A stretch of 64,000 nucleotides of DNA from Bacillus mycoides. Its GTDB lineage: Bacteria > Bacillota > Bacilli > Bacillales > Bacillaceae_G. Positions 24,751 through 33,831 of the stretch are shown here, one piece after another. Both the position numbers and the translations under genes were made by a program. Position 1 is the stretch's first letter. Each line of letters opens with the position of its first letter. Location: the NCBI RefSeq assembly GCF_001757995.1, contig NZ_LXLV01000010.1, positions 1 to 64,000 of the forward strand, read 5' to 3'. Under the pieces are notes generated by a model. That model was not told the DNA's origin. It ran no database searches and saw only the letters and a list, made by a program, of their open reading frames with translations.

Positions 24751-26355
24751 TTGAAATTGAAGAAATTGAAACTACAACCGAGAATTACATTAACTATTAG
24801 TACACTTATTCTTGCCGTACTTTTATTAACCAGCTATTTATTTTACTACATATTATCTGAAACAGTAGAAGATCAAATTGGAAAAAGAGCATTGCATGTT
24901 GCGAAAACAGTTGCTGCTATACCGGAAATCGGGGAGGCTTTCCAAAAGGAAAATCCAGCTTCTATTATTCAGCCAATTGCAGAAAGAATTCGAATCGAAA
25001 CAGATGCTGATTTTATTGTAGTTGGTAATAAAGATGGTATTCGTTATGCACACCCTAAGCGAGATAAAATAGGAGAGAGAATGGTTGGCGGAGATAATAA
25101 AGGGGTTCTATTAGAAGGGAAATCTTACATTTCAAAAGCAACTGGATCATTGGGGCCTTCACTACGTGGAAAAGTCCCAATACGCAATCAGGATAAAGAA
25201 ATAATTGGAGTTGTATCTGTTGGTTTTTCAATGGATGATATTCATGGAGCGGTAGAAGTGTATGGAAAGCGTGTGTTTTGGATTACAATAATAGGCCTAT
25301 TAATTGGGATAATTGGTTCTATATATTTAGCAAGAAGTATAAAAAGAATGATGTTTGGAATGGAGCCAGAAGAAATTTCATCTTTATACGAGGAGCATAG
25401 TACAGTTATTCAATCTGTACGTGAAGGGATTGTAGTAATCGATAAAAATGGAATGGTTAGTTTAGTAAATCAAGCGGCATACGATATCCTTTCTTTAGAT
25501 AAACAACAAAGTATATTGGGAGAATTTATTTTAGATGTTATTCCTAATTCATCGATACTGGATGTACTTCAAACCGGAGAAGAACAATTTGATCGCCAAT
25601 TAAATATAAAGGGGCAGGATGTTATTGCCAATCGTCTACCTATTAAAGTTAATCATAAAGTAACTGGTGTAGTATCCAGCTTACGCCTGAAATCTGAAAT
25701 GGATCAATTAACAGCAGAATTGTCTCAAACGCGGCAATATACAGAGGCATTGCGGGCACAAACGCATGAATATAACAATTTATTATATACGCTTTCGGGT
25801 CTTATTCAATTAGAGTCGTATGAAGATGCTTTAGAGCTTATTCATAAGGAAACGGCAGTATATCAAGAATTCGTTCAATTTATTATGAAACGAATTCAAA
25901 ATCTGTGGTTAGGTGGGATTTTAATTGGATTTTATAATAGGGCGCGCGAGCTGAAGATTGATTTTATGTTAGATCGGGAAAGTAGTTTAGAAGAGTTAAG
26001 TCCGCATATTGAGAGTAATTACGTTGTTTCTATTTTAGGGAATTTGATTACGAATGCATTTGAAGCAATTGAAAGAAATCACGAGCATGATAAGAGAGTA
26101 AGAATGTTTGTAACAGACATTGGAGAAGAAATATTAATTGAAGTGGAAGATTCAGGACAAGGTGTTCATGATGAAATAATTACAAGCATATTCTATAAAG
26201 GTTTTTCGACGAAGGCGGGCGAAAAACGTGGATATGGATTAGCGAAAGTGAAAGAGTTAGTGGAAGATTTAAATGGAAGTATTGCGATTGAAAAAGGGGA
26301 TTTAGGTGGTGCTTTATTTATCATTGCATTACCGAAAGAGAGAGGCGAATTGTAA
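24751..26355 (+). CDS. citS: CitS/DcuS-family sensor histidine kinase
   Basis: A membrane sensor kinase of about 534 residues in the CitA/DcuS family. Two membrane helices (about 12-34 and 170-192) flank an extracytoplasmic PAS/PDC sensor with the DGIRYAHPKRDKIG and GKVPIRNQDKEIIGVVSVG blocks that bind di- or tricarboxylates. Then come a cytoplasmic PAS, a phosphoacceptor region with AQTHEYNNLLYTLSGL, and an ATPase with GNLITNAFEA and GYGLAKVKELV. A TTG at 24751 has a suitable AGGGG site; an ATG at 24745 is an alternative. It overlaps the regulator gene by one base and converges on a CitM-type transporter, so citrate is the likely signal. citS is assigned from context. Confidence 0.85.
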   Translation: MKLKKLKLQPRITLTISTLILAVLLLTSYLFYYILSETVEDQIGKRALHVAKTVAAIPEIGEAFQKENPASIIQPIAERIRIETDADFIVVGNKDGIRYAHPKRDKIGERMVGGDNKGVLLEGKSYISKATGSLGPSLRGKVPIRNQDKEIIGVVSVGFSMDDIHGAVEVYGKRVFWITIIGLLIGIIGSIYLARSIKRMMFGMEPEEISSLYEEHSTVIQSVREGIVVIDKNGMVSLVNQAAYDILSLDKQQSILGEFILDVIPNSSILDVLQTGEEQFDRQLNIKGQDVIANRLPIKVNHKVTGVVSSLRLKSEMDQLTAELSQTRQYTEALRAQTHEYNNLLYTLSGLIQLESYEDALELIHKETAVYQEFVQFIMKRIQNLWLGGILIGFYNRARELKIDFMLDRESSLEELSPHIESNYVVSILGNLITNAFEAIERNHEHDKRVRMFVTDIGEEILIEVEDSGQGVHDEIITSIFYKGFSTKAGEKRGYGLAKVKELVEDLNGSIAIEKGDLGGALFIIALPKERGEL

Positions 26356-27047
26356 TGAATGAGGGGATTGAAGTATTGATTGTAGAAGATGATATTCGGA
26401 TTGCGGAAATTCATCGCCGTTTTACTGAAAAGATTGAGGGGTTTAAAGTAATTGGAACAGCAACGACTGGGGAACAGGCGAAAGAATGGTTAGAGTTTGT
26501 AAAGCCACAACTCGTTTTATTAGATGTATATTTACCGGACATGCAAGGGACTGAACTCGTTACATATATTAGGCATAATTTGCATGATACAGATATTATT
26601 ATGATTACAGCCGCATCAGAGACGGATGTAGTGCGGCATGCTTTACGAGGCGGAGTAACAGATTATATTGTAAAGCCACTTACATTTGATCGGTTTAAAA
26701 CAAGTTTAGAAAGTTATCAAAAGAAGATTACGAAGTTAAAGAAAAATGCTCAATTATCTTCAGAACAGATTGAACATCTATGGTCCCAAAGAGGGGTGCA
26801 GGCAAATCAAATAGAATATGCGCCAAAAGGAATCGACCCTTTAACGTTAGCAAAAATAAAAAAGCATATGCTAACTATTAATGAAGAGGGAATTACTGCA
26901 GAGATGCTAAGTTCAATGGTAGGTGTAAGCCGATCAACTGCGAGGCGCTATTTAGAGTATTTAATTTCTGGAAAGAAAGTGCATGCGGAGCTTATATATG
27001 GAAGTGTCGGGAGGCCAGAAAGAAGGTATTTCCGCGTTTCTTCATAG
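26355..27047 (+). CDS. citT: CitT-family response regulator
   Basis: A 230-residue CitB/DcuR-family regulator. Receiver domain at residues 1-120 with EDD near the N-terminus, phosphoacceptor Asp in LVLLDVYLPDMQG, and K in YIVKPLTF. The C-terminal HTH contains ITAEMLSSMVGVSRSTARRYLEYL. Its start overlaps the kinase stop (TAATG). By analogy with CitST of B. subtilis it should activate the convergent citrate transporter gene at 27114-28418. A bidirectional terminator lies between the two. Confidence 0.86.
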   Translation: MNEGIEVLIVEDDIRIAEIHRRFTEKIEGFKVIGTATTGEQAKEWLEFVKPQLVLLDVYLPDMQGTELVTYIRHNLHDTDIIMITAASETDVVRHALRGGVTDYIVKPLTFDRFKTSLESYQKKITKLKKNAQLSSEQIEHLWSQRGVQANQIEYAPKGIDPLTLAKIKKHMLTINEEGITAEMLSSMVGVSRSTARRYLEYLISGKKVHAELIYGSVGRPERRYFRVSS

Positions 27048-27064
27048 AGGACTTTCACAACAAT

Positions 27065-27101
27065 AAAAACAGTAGAGGATTACATTTCTTCTACTGTTTT
27101 T
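27065..27101. terminator. bidirectional terminator between citT and citM
   Basis: AAAAACAGTAGA and TCTACTGTTTTT form a stem with A/T runs on both sides. Confidence 0.85.
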
Positions 27102-27113
27102 CCTAGTTTCATC

Positions 27114-28418
27114 TTATATTGGAATAATTCCAATTACAATTCCAGTAATCAACATAACCATTGTCGTTCCAACAGCCCAAAGTAAAGTAAAGCGTTGATG
27201 TTCACCAAAATCAACTTTTGCCATACCAACTAATAAATAAGTAGAAGCAACGAGCGGACTTAGTAAGTGAACGGGCTGACCGAGCAAGGAAGCGCGTCCC
27301 ATTTCAGCGGCACTAATTCCGTAAGTAGCAGCAGCTTTCGTTAAAATAGGTAATACGCCGAAGTAAAATGCATCATTGGACATAAAGAATGTGAACGGCA
27401 TACTTAGTAAAGCTGTAATAATTGGAAGCTGAGGTCCAAGTGCGTCTGGTATAAGAGTAACTACACCTTGAGCCATTGCATCTACCATTTTTGTTCCAGA
27501 TAAAATACCAGTGAAAATTCCGGCAGCAAATACGAGAGACACAACCGCTAATACGTTTCCAGCGTGAGAAGCAATACGTTCTTTTTGTTGTTCTAAGTTT
27601 GGATAGTTAATCATAACCGCAATAGCAAAAGCGACTGTAAATAAAACAGGTAACGGCATAACTTCTAGTATGAGACAGACGAGTAGGGCAACAGTTAATA
27701 AAAAGTTAATCCATAGCAGTTTCGGACGTTTATGTATTTCAGCTTCGACTGTCGCAGCTTGCTCATCCATTGTTTGCATGTGTTTTAAGTATTGTACATC
27801 CATAATCCCTAAACGTTTTCTTTCTTTTTTTCCAAGATAGTAGGCAACGAAAACTACCCAAATTGCACCAACGATCATTCCTGGTATAAGTGGTGTGAAG
27901 AGCTCTGAAGCGTCTAGTCCAAGTGCACTCATAACCCGAGCTGTTGGTCCACCCCAAGGTGTAAGATTCGTAATTCCTGCCCCTAACATAACAACCCCAG
28001 CTAATATAAGCGGATTCATCCCAAGACGTTTATATAGTGGATACATTGCGGAAACTGTAATCATATATGTTGTTGTTCCGTCCCCATCTAATGAAACGAT
28101 AATAGTAAGGATAGCTGTACCCACAACAATTTTTAAAGGATCACCTTTTACAAACTTTAAGATTTTGCTAATGACAGGATCGAATAAACCACTATCAATC
28201 ATAATTCCGAAATACAAAATGGCAAACATAAGCATAATACCAGTAGGTGCTAATTTTTGAATTCCTTCTAGCATCATAGGTCCCATATTGGCATAGAAGC
28301 CGCCAATCAATGCAAAAACAATCGGAACTAATATTAATGCTACTAGCGCTGACATACGTTTTGTCATAATTAAAAACATAAAGACAAATACCATCGCAAA
28401 TCCAAGTAGAGCTAACAT
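27114..28418 (-). CDS. citM: CitM-type metal-citrate:H+ symporter (CitMHS family)
   Basis: A 434-residue polytopic membrane transporter with about 12 hydrophobic segments, of the CitMHS family that takes up citrate complexed with Mg2+ or Ca2+. Conserved stretches include SLDGDGTTTYMITVSAMYPLYKRL and GITNLTPWGGPTARVMSAL. Whether it prefers Mg (CitM) or Ca (CitH) complexes cannot be told. GGGGGAGAT lies before ATG 28418. The promoter holds a good cre site (28439-28452), matching the CcpA repression known for B. subtilis citM. It converges with citST. Confidence 0.87.
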   Translation of the reverse strand: MLALLGFAMVFVFMFLIMTKRMSALVALILVPIVFALIGGFYANMGPMMLEGIQKLAPTGIMLMFAILYFGIMIDSGLFDPVISKILKFVKGDPLKIVVGTAILTIIVSLDGDGTTTYMITVSAMYPLYKRLGMNPLILAGVVMLGAGITNLTPWGGPTARVMSALGLDASELFTPLIPGMIVGAIWVVFVAYYLGKKERKRLGIMDVQYLKHMQTMDEQAATVEAEIHKRPKLLWINFLLTVALLVCLILEVMPLPVLFTVAFAIAVMINYPNLEQQKERIASHAGNVLAVVSLVFAAGIFTGILSGTKMVDAMAQGVVTLIPDALGPQLPIITALLSMPFTFFMSNDAFYFGVLPILTKAAATYGISAAEMGRASLLGQPVHLLSPLVASTYLLVGMAKVDFGEHQRFTLLWAVGTTMVMLITGIVIGIIPI

Positions 28419-28438
28419 TTGATCTCCCCCTCAAAAAA

Positions 28439-28452
28439 TGATTACGCTTTCA
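28439..28452 (-). promoter_or_regulatory. cre site (CcpA) of the citrate transporter gene
   Basis: On the minus strand the site reads TGAAAGCGTAATCA, matching the cre consensus TGWAANCGNTNNCA at nearly all positions. It lies 20 bp upstream of the start codon, so CcpA would block transcription when preferred sugars are present. Confidence 0.75.
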
Positions 28453-28673
28453 AAATAAAATAAAAATTCAGAAAAAAGGTTTTTTGTTTATCATAAAAGC
28501 ATCCATTCAAATGGTAAATAATTTGAAAAATAACATCATTAGAAGCATAATTTTTATTTTGGTCATTTTGTTCACGAAGGTAATTTTGAATTTTTAAAAA
28601 GATAATTTACTTCTTACAAGAATGATAAAATAAGATGAAAATAGTGAAGTGCGAAGTAGGGAGTAGGTTTTAA

Positions 28674-28928
28674 ATGGAAACGAGAATAGAAGAAATTTAT
28701 AGTTCTTATGAGGGGAAAATAGAAGAGATTTTTGTTAATGAATCTTCTTACGTATATGAGTGGGAAAAATTAATGATGATCCGAAAAAATAACGGTGAGC
28801 TTGAAAAAGTCGCAGTCGGTATCAGTGGAAATATAAGATTAGTAAATGTAGAAGTTGGGCAGGAAATTACTACAGATACATTATTAGTTACGTTAGAAGA
28901 TGATTTATTAATTACTGGTTGTGAATGA
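28674..28928 (+). CDS. small biotinyl/lipoyl-like barrel protein
   Basis: An 84-residue soluble protein whose spacing resembles a biotinyl/lipoyl domain: GKIEEIFVNESSYVYEWEKL, then GISGNIRLVNVEVGQEIT and LLVTLEDD. The lysine-bearing hairpin motif (MKM or DKA) expected for modification is not clear (VAVGIS occupies the region), so it may be a non-modified barrel. RBS is weak (GTAGGGAGTAGG upstream of ATG 28674). Monocistronic between the citrate transporter and a NosL-like gene. Function unknown. Confidence 0.7.
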   Translation: METRIEEIYSSYEGKIEEIFVNESSYVYEWEKLMMIRKNNGELEKVAVGISGNIRLVNVEVGQEITTDTLLVTLEDDLLITGCE

Positions 28929-28930
28929 TG

Positions 28931-28965
28931 AGAGATGTGTAGAAGTAACTACACATCTCTTTTTT
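28931..28965 (+). terminator. terminator of the 28674 gene
   Basis: AGAGATGTGTAG-aagtaa-CTACACATCTCT then TTTTT. Confidence 0.88.
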
Positions 28966-29117
28966 GTTCCATATATTACAAAAATAACATTATTTTTTCA
29001 CAAATCTCACACAGGTTTTTGATATTCTTCTAGTTGAGTATAAATATAACGAATAGATTTTTTAGAATAATGTATTCTCGTTGAGGGGGATTATATTTTT
29101 TTAGGGAGGAAATATGG

Positions 29118-29621
29118 ATGAGAGTAAAGTATGCTGCGCTTGCTATATGTTTATGTTTCGTATTTACAGTAGTAGGGTGTGGAAAAAAGGAAATAGAAGC
29201 TGTTGCAGTTGATGAGAAAAATGATAAGTGTGATATTTGTCAAATAGGGGTAATGGATAATCAATTCGCAACAGAAATTATTTTGGAGAATGGAAAGGCG
29301 TTAAAGTTTGATGATATCGGTTGTATGTATAAATGGATGGAGATCAATTCAGGTGAAAAGACGAAAGAAAAATTTATTCGAGATTATGATTCGAAAGATT
29401 GGGTTTCGTTAGAAGATGCCACTTACGTATATGATAAAACAATAACGACACCAATGGCTTATAATGTCATTTCATTTAAAAATAAAAAAGATGCAGAGAG
29501 CTTTGTATCTAACTATAAGGGGAAAGTTCTTTCATATAAAGAGCTATCAGAGCATAAATGGGAAATGAATAAAGAGATGATGGGGAAATCGAAAACAGGG
29601 AATCACGGTGGGCATCATTAA
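29118..29621 (+). CDS. NosL-family lipoprotein, likely copper-binding
   Basis: A 167-residue lipoprotein. Signal peptide and lipobox FTVVGC put Cys21 at the membrane surface. The NosL pattern is clear: KCDICQIGVMDNQFATEI (CxxC and Met) and ALKFDDIGCMYKWM. The C-terminus adds Met and His (MNKEMMGKSK...HGGHH), suited to Cu(I) binding. NosL serves nitrous-oxide reductase copper assembly where nos genes exist; none are here, so a general copper-handling role is more likely. ATG 29118 follows GGGAGGA. Confidence 0.85.
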   Translation: MRVKYAALAICLCFVFTVVGCGKKEIEAVAVDEKNDKCDICQIGVMDNQFATEIILENGKALKFDDIGCMYKWMEINSGEKTKEKFIRDYDSKDWVSLEDATYVYDKTITTPMAYNVISFKNKKDAESFVSNYKGKVLSYKELSEHKWEMNKEMMGKSKTGNHGGHH

Positions 29622-29663
29622 TAATAGAAAAAGACAACTATATAGTTGTCTTTTTCTATTATT
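29620..29663. terminator. perfect bidirectional terminator
   Basis: A 44-bp perfect palindrome centred on TATATA, built on AGACAACTA/TAGTTGTCT with A- and T-rich ends. Confidence 0.9.
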
Positions 29664-29745
29664 GCTCAGGTGCAAATATAGAAAAGGTGTAAAATTTTTA
29701 GAAGAACGGTTACAATGGAATATAGTAACCTAAAGCAATCATTTA

Positions 29746-29893
29746 CCCCGCTATTTGTGGGCAGTAAAACTCCCACCTCAAAATTCGGCTGGAGCGAAGA
29801 ATTTAGGTGGGAGATCAACTGCCCGTAAATGCCCGATTGGTGAGGGCTAATAATCAGTGGGGGATGAACAACCCCCACTGATTAAAGTTTCAC
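29746..29893 (+). repeat. bcr1-like repeat, long (~148-bp) form
   Basis: Starts CCCCGCTATTTGTGGGCAGTAA, carries the left-arm hairpin (CTCCCACCT...AGGTGGGAG), then TGCCCGATTGGTGAGGGC and ATCAGTGGGGG...CCCCCACTGAT, ending GTTTCAC. TTTAT follows; TTTAC precedes. Same architecture as 60488-60634 in the opposite orientation. Confidence 0.85.
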
Positions 29894-30137
29894 TTTATGT
29901 ACTTTTTAGAAATGTATACAAATGCGGTAAAAACGTGCTAAACTAATTGTTTCATAATGTTAATGATGAGGCCATCAGGCGTATCATTCCAATAGGTTGA
30001 GAAACATAGTATAAGTTTAAGATAATCCGATTAAAGAAGGAATCTAAAGGGCTTATGGATAAATGTACTCAAGAAGAGTTATTGTATGTGATGGAGGAAT
30101 GGTTAAGAAAACATTATCTTTCATAGGAGCTGTAGTT

Positions 30138-30935
30138 GTGAGAAAACAAAAAATTTTATTATGTATGTTATTAGGACTTTTAATGACGGTAGTGGCTTGC
30201 GATAAGCAAGAAGAACCGGAATCGAAACCGGTTCATGTGAAAAACGAAAAGAAAAAAGAAAAGCATAAAGAACAAGAAGAAGTTAAAGAAGAAAAAAGTA
30301 TAAATTTAATGGACAAACAGTTGTTACTTTCAGCGACTCTTGGAGACACAGAGACAGCTATAAAGTTGATTCAGGATGGAGCGAATATAAACGTAGAAGG
30401 TGACAACGGAGAAACGCCTGTCCTTGCAGCAACGTATCAAAATCATGTAGAGACAGTTAAAGCATTAATTGGTGCAGGTGCTAATATTGAAATTAAAGAT
30501 GAGAAACAAAGCAATCCACTTCTTTATGCAAGTAGAGAAGGATATACGGATATTGTAAAAGTATTAATTAATGCAGGAGTTAATACGAAAGAAACGACTA
30601 AGTCAGGTGGAACAGCACTTATTTCTGCATCTGAGCGTGGCCATGTAGAGGTGGTTAAAGAATTATTAGAGCATACAGATATTGATGTGAATTATAAGAA
30701 TGAACGTGGTGGAACAGCTTTATTAGAAGCAATTGTATTAGGAAATGGTAGTGAAGGACATAAGAAAGTAATTCAAATGCTTATTGACCACGGGGCAGAT
30801 GTAAATATGGTCAATAAGGAAAATATTACGCCGCTGCAATGTGCTGAAAAAAGAGGTTTTAAAGATATTGCGAATATGTTGAGGATAGCTGGAGCGAATG
30901 AAGTAGTACAGCCGCAACCACAACTGGCGGAATAA
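30138..30935 (+). CDS. ankyrin-repeat lipoprotein
   Basis: A 265-residue lipoprotein. The start is taken as GTG 30138 (AGGAG 8 bases upstream), giving a standard signal MRKQKILLCMLLGLLMTVVAC with the lipidated Cys at about residue 21; an upstream in-frame ATG at 30063 would add 25 residues before it. A highly charged Lys/Glu linker (about 22-55) leads to five to six ankyrin repeats (e.g. NGETPVLAATYQNHVETVKALIGAGANI), likely for protein-protein contact on the outer face of the membrane. Partner unknown. Preceded by a bcr1-like repeat. Confidence 0.85.
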   Translation: MRKQKILLCMLLGLLMTVVACDKQEEPESKPVHVKNEKKKEKHKEQEEVKEEKSINLMDKQLLLSATLGDTETAIKLIQDGANINVEGDNGETPVLAATYQNHVETVKALIGAGANIEIKDEKQSNPLLYASREGYTDIVKVLINAGVNTKETTKSGGTALISASERGHVEVVKELLEHTDIDVNYKNERGGTALLEAIVLGNGSEGHKKVIQMLIDHGADVNMVNKENITPLQCAEKRGFKDIANMLRIAGANEVVQPQPQLAE

Positions 30936-31102
30936 GAAGCTGAAGAAATAAAAAGTACGAAATAATCCCATTTAGATAGACAGAATGAAGAAATCAGTTA
31001 GTATGATGGATTCAGTAATGTGTATTTGAATGGGATTTTTGTTTTGAACATGAAAAATAGAGTATGAATGGATGGTATATGGAGTAACTAAGGAGGATAT
31101 AA

Positions 31103-31783
31103 ATGAGGCTTTCAGATCTTGATTTAATAGCAATTCAGGCAGAGGTTTTATTTGTTCATAATCAAGTAGGAAGAATAAAGAGTGTAAATGAAAATGGAAA
31201 TCCGAAAGCGCCGCGTTTTTTTCTTGGCCGAACTCGTGAAGGGAATATAACGAGATATCATTGTAACCTGGATGATGAAACGGTAAGTAAGATTGAGAAA
31301 TTAATTCGAGAACCTTCAAATCATATAGAGATAGCAAAGATTATTAATGTATTAAATGAAGAAAGAACAGTGGGAAATATTTGGATGGGTCCTGCTTTCA
31401 TGTTCCCTAATAATTTACATAAGCCAACTAGAACAATACAAATAACAGAGAAGAATAAAGAGCTTTTGCGAGAAAATTTTCCTAATCTAATAGAACAGAT
31501 GGAATGGAGGCAACCTTATTTTGCAATTGTTGAAAATGAACAAGTAGTTTCTATATGCTGCAGTGCAAGAAGTACGACTATAGCTGCTGAGGCAAGTGTG
31601 GAAACTTTAGCGGAGTTTCAAGGGAATGGATATGGTACTGATGTCGTTACAGCCTGGGCAATATCAATACAAGAAGAAAAACGCATTCCATTTTATAGTA
31701 CTTCTTGGGATAATTATGCTTCACAAGCAGTTGCGAGAAAACTAAAACTGATTAACTATGGAATGAATTTGCATATCACTTGA
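31103..31783 (+). CDS. GNAT-family N-acetyltransferase
   Basis: A 226-residue protein with an N-terminal region of unknown role and a C-terminal GNAT domain (about residues 130-220). The acetyl-CoA loop is QGNGYG in ETLAEFQGNGYGTDVVTAWA, followed by the usual strand-helix SWDNYASQAVARKLKLI. Substrate not predictable. AAGGAGG lies before ATG 31103. Single gene with a terminator at 31841. Confidence 0.85.
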   Translation: MRLSDLDLIAIQAEVLFVHNQVGRIKSVNENGNPKAPRFFLGRTREGNITRYHCNLDDETVSKIEKLIREPSNHIEIAKIINVLNEERTVGNIWMGPAFMFPNNLHKPTRTIQITEKNKELLRENFPNLIEQMEWRQPYFAIVENEQVVSICCSARSTTIAAEASVETLAEFQGNGYGTDVVTAWAISIQEEKRIPFYSTSWDNYASQAVARKLKLINYGMNLHIT

Positions 31784-31840
31784 ATTTTAAACGTAGTTGT
31801 TTTCTGTTGGGATTTATTCGTATATCTAAATTATTATAAA

Positions 31841-31878
31841 GAAAGCCGTATCCTTAAGATGGATACGGCTTTCTCTTT
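31841..31878 (+). terminator. terminator of the 31103 GNAT gene
   Basis: GAAAGCCGTATCC-ttaagat-GGATACGGCTTTC followed by TCTTT. Confidence 0.88.
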
Positions 31879-31961
31879 AGGGAGATAAGGGATCAAAGAA
31901 ATGATGAACTCTTATCTCTTTTATATGAGTAAAGGGTTTAGAACGAATATTGTCCTTTTCA

Positions 31962-32045
31962 TTATTTGTTTAACTCCATTGCAACTTGTTTGCCATTTAC
32001 GAAAACCTCTGCCACCGCTACTACAACTTCCATCACTTTTTTCAT
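31962..32045 (-). CDS. 27-residue peptide gene, paralogue A
   Basis: A tiny gene with AAGGAGAGATGAGAT before its ATG. The product begins MKKVMEVVVAVAEVF and ends NGKQVAMELNK. It is 20 of 27 residues or better identical to the product at 42439-42522, and the promoter and leader are conserved too. That conservation in both coding and regulatory sequence argues that it is real. An alternating hydrophobic middle with a basic N-terminus suggests membrane or peptide-surface interaction. Expression is probably driven by the site at 32136-32149. Function unknown. Confidence 0.7.
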   Translation of the reverse strand: MKKVMEVVVAVAEVFVNGKQVAMELNK

Positions 32046-32085
32046 ATCTCATCTCTCCTTGTTTTTTGTTTCATTTCTTACTTTT

Positions 32086-32149
32086 AGTATAAGGAAATAC
32101 AGTAGTTACAACTATCGAATTGGATGACAAGAGACTTACATTGTTGTAA
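32086..32149 (-). promoter_or_regulatory. TTACA-N4-TGTAA / N17 / TCGAT / TATACT promoter, locus 2
   Basis: Minus strand: TTACAACAATGTAA (32149-32136), 17 bp, TCGAT (32118-32114), 22 bp, TATACT (32091-32086). No good -35 hexamer is present, which fits an activator-dependent promoter with the inverted repeat centred about 60 bp upstream of transcription start. Confidence 0.72.
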
Positions 32150-32242
32150 GGATAATAGTTTTATTTGTAATAAATGTGATTTTGGATCAGGATTCAGAAG
32201 TTTCTGTTGTTTTGAACTATAATTAGAAAGAGGGGGGATAAT

Positions 32243-32947
32243 ATGAAAAGAATTCTTGTTATTAGTGATATCCATGGAGAAATAGAAAAGTTCGAACAGT
32301 TATTGGAAGAGGCTCAATACGATGCAAAACAGGATCAGCTCATTTTATTAGGGGATTATGTGGACCGGGGTCCAAATGCATGTGCTGTAATTGAAAAGAT
32401 GAAAGAGTTAAAAAAAGAGGGAGCTTTCGTTTTAAAGGGAAATCATGAGGATATGATGATTAAAGCGTTAACGACAGATGAGGAACGTTCATGGAATCAT
32501 TGGGTAAAAAGAAATGGTGGCGATAAAACATTATATAGCTATGGATTCCTAGAAGAAGATATTGCGGTTAATGAGGAGGACTTCCAAAAGCCGGTTTTAC
32601 AATCTCATGTACTAGAAGAACATGTAAAGTTTATTCAAGAATTAGATCATTACATTGAAACAGAAGAGTATATATTTGTACATGCTGGTGTTGAGCCGAT
32701 GAAACGAGTTTCTGAATGTGAACCATATACTTTAATGTGGATACGTAATGAGTTTCATAGTGGGTATAGTGGCGAAAAGGTTGTTGTATTTGGACATACG
32801 GAAACGAAGACGCTTCATGGTAATGATGATTGTGGAGTGTATTTTGGGGATAATCGTATTATAGGGATTGATGGCGGTGCTGTGTATGGTGGCCAGTTAA
32901 ATTGTTTAGAATTGCCGAGTAAAAAGGTATATGTAGTAAAAAATTAA
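32243..32947 (+). CDS. PP2A-like metallophosphoesterase (serine/threonine phosphatase)
   Basis: A 234-residue calcineurin-fold phosphatase with all metal-ligand motifs: DIHGE (9-13), GDYVDRG (about 37-43), GNHE (about 68-71), a histidine in FVHAGVEP and a final GHTET. It is close to small bacterial/phage PP1-PP2A-type phosphatases that act on phosphoserine/threonine proteins or on nucleotides such as Ap4A; sequence alone does not separate these. GAGGGGGGAT lies before ATG 32243. Divergent from the locus-2 peptide promoter. Confidence 0.88.
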   Translation: MKRILVISDIHGEIEKFEQLLEEAQYDAKQDQLILLGDYVDRGPNACAVIEKMKELKKEGAFVLKGNHEDMMIKALTTDEERSWNHWVKRNGGDKTLYSYGFLEEDIAVNEEDFQKPVLQSHVLEEHVKFIQELDHYIETEEYIFVHAGVEPMKRVSECEPYTLMWIRNEFHSGYSGEKVVVFGHTETKTLHGNDDCGVYFGDNRIIGIDGGAVYGGQLNCLELPSKKVYVVKN

Positions 32948-32948
32948 A

Positions 32949-32985
32949 AGAGATAAGGAGAACCTTATTTCTTTTAATTTTTTAT
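32949..32985 (+). terminator. terminator of the phosphatase gene
   Basis: AAAAGAGATAAGG-aga-ACCTTATTTCTTTT then AATTTTTTATT. Confidence 0.6.
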
Positions 32986-33159
32986 TAAGCTAAATTTAAG
33001 AAATAGTCTTTATAATAAACTTTCTAAATTCTATACAATTCTAAAGCTTAAAGAGAAACAGTTGAAAATGAAATTACATAATGTGACTACATTCTTTCTT
33101 AATGAGAAGAAGAGATGTAATAATAAAGAGAGCTGAAATATATTGTGGAAGGTGAGAAC

Positions 33160-33831
33160 ATGCGCTTACTTGTAGTAGAGGACAATGCTTCTTTATTAGA
33201 GTCTATTGTCCAAATTTTACGCGATGAGTTTGAAGTAGATACAGCATTGAATGGAGAAGATGGATTGTTTTTAGCGCTGCAAAATATATATGATGCAATT
33301 TTGCTTGATGTCATGATGCCAGAAATGGATGGATTTGAAGTTATCCAAAAAATACGAGATGAAAAGATTGAAACGCCAGTCCTGTTTTTGACAGCGAGAG
33401 ATTCTTTGGAAGATCGGGTGAAAGGATTGGATTTTGGTGGAGACGACTATATCGTTAAGCCGTTTCAAGCACCGGAACTAAAGGCGAGAATTCGTGCTTT
33501 ACTACGTAGAAGTGGTAGTTTAACAACACAGCAGACCATTCGCTATAAGGGGATTGAATTGTTCGGGAAAGATAAAGATGTTCAAGTAGATGGACAAGCA
33601 ATGAAGCTCACATTAAAACAGTATGAACTTTTAGAGTATCTCATTCAAAATAGCGGAAAGATTTTAATGCGTGAACAAATTTTTGATCGTGTTTGGGGAT
33701 TTGATTCAGATACGACAGTAGCGATTGTAGAAGTGTATGTGCATCATTTACGTAAAAAATTAGAACCATTCGGTTATCAGAAAGATATTCAAACCGTTCG
33801 AGGTATTGGATATATATTAAAAGAACAATGA
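33160..33831 (+). CDS. OmpR-family response regulator
   Basis: A 223-residue regulator. The receiver has acidic VEDN at residues 6-9, phosphoacceptor Asp in ILLDVMMPEMDG, and K in DYIVKPFQ. A winged-helix DNA-binding domain follows (about 125-220). ATG 33160 has GGAAGGTG 5-6 bases upstream; an upstream in-frame GTG (33145) is less likely. It overlaps the kinase gene by 4 bases (ATGA). The signal and targets are unknown. The repeat protein and C39 peptidase downstream are candidate targets by position only. Confidence 0.92.
   Translation: MRLLVVEDNASLLESIVQILRDEFEVDTALNGEDGLFLALQNIYDAILLDVMMPEMDGFEVIQKIRDEKIETPVLFLTARDSLEDRVKGLDFGGDDYIVKPFQAPELKARIRALLRRSGSLTTQQTIRYKGIELFGKDKDVQVDGQAMKLTLKQYELLEYLIQNSGKILMREQIFDRVWGFDSDTTVAIVEVYVHHLRKKLEPFGYQKDIQTVRGIGYILKEQ

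Noticed and set aside
31901-32092. 63-codon plus-strand ORF opposite the 27-residue peptide gene
   Set aside because: It has no ribosome site, and the minus-strand reading is the one conserved between the two paralogous loci.
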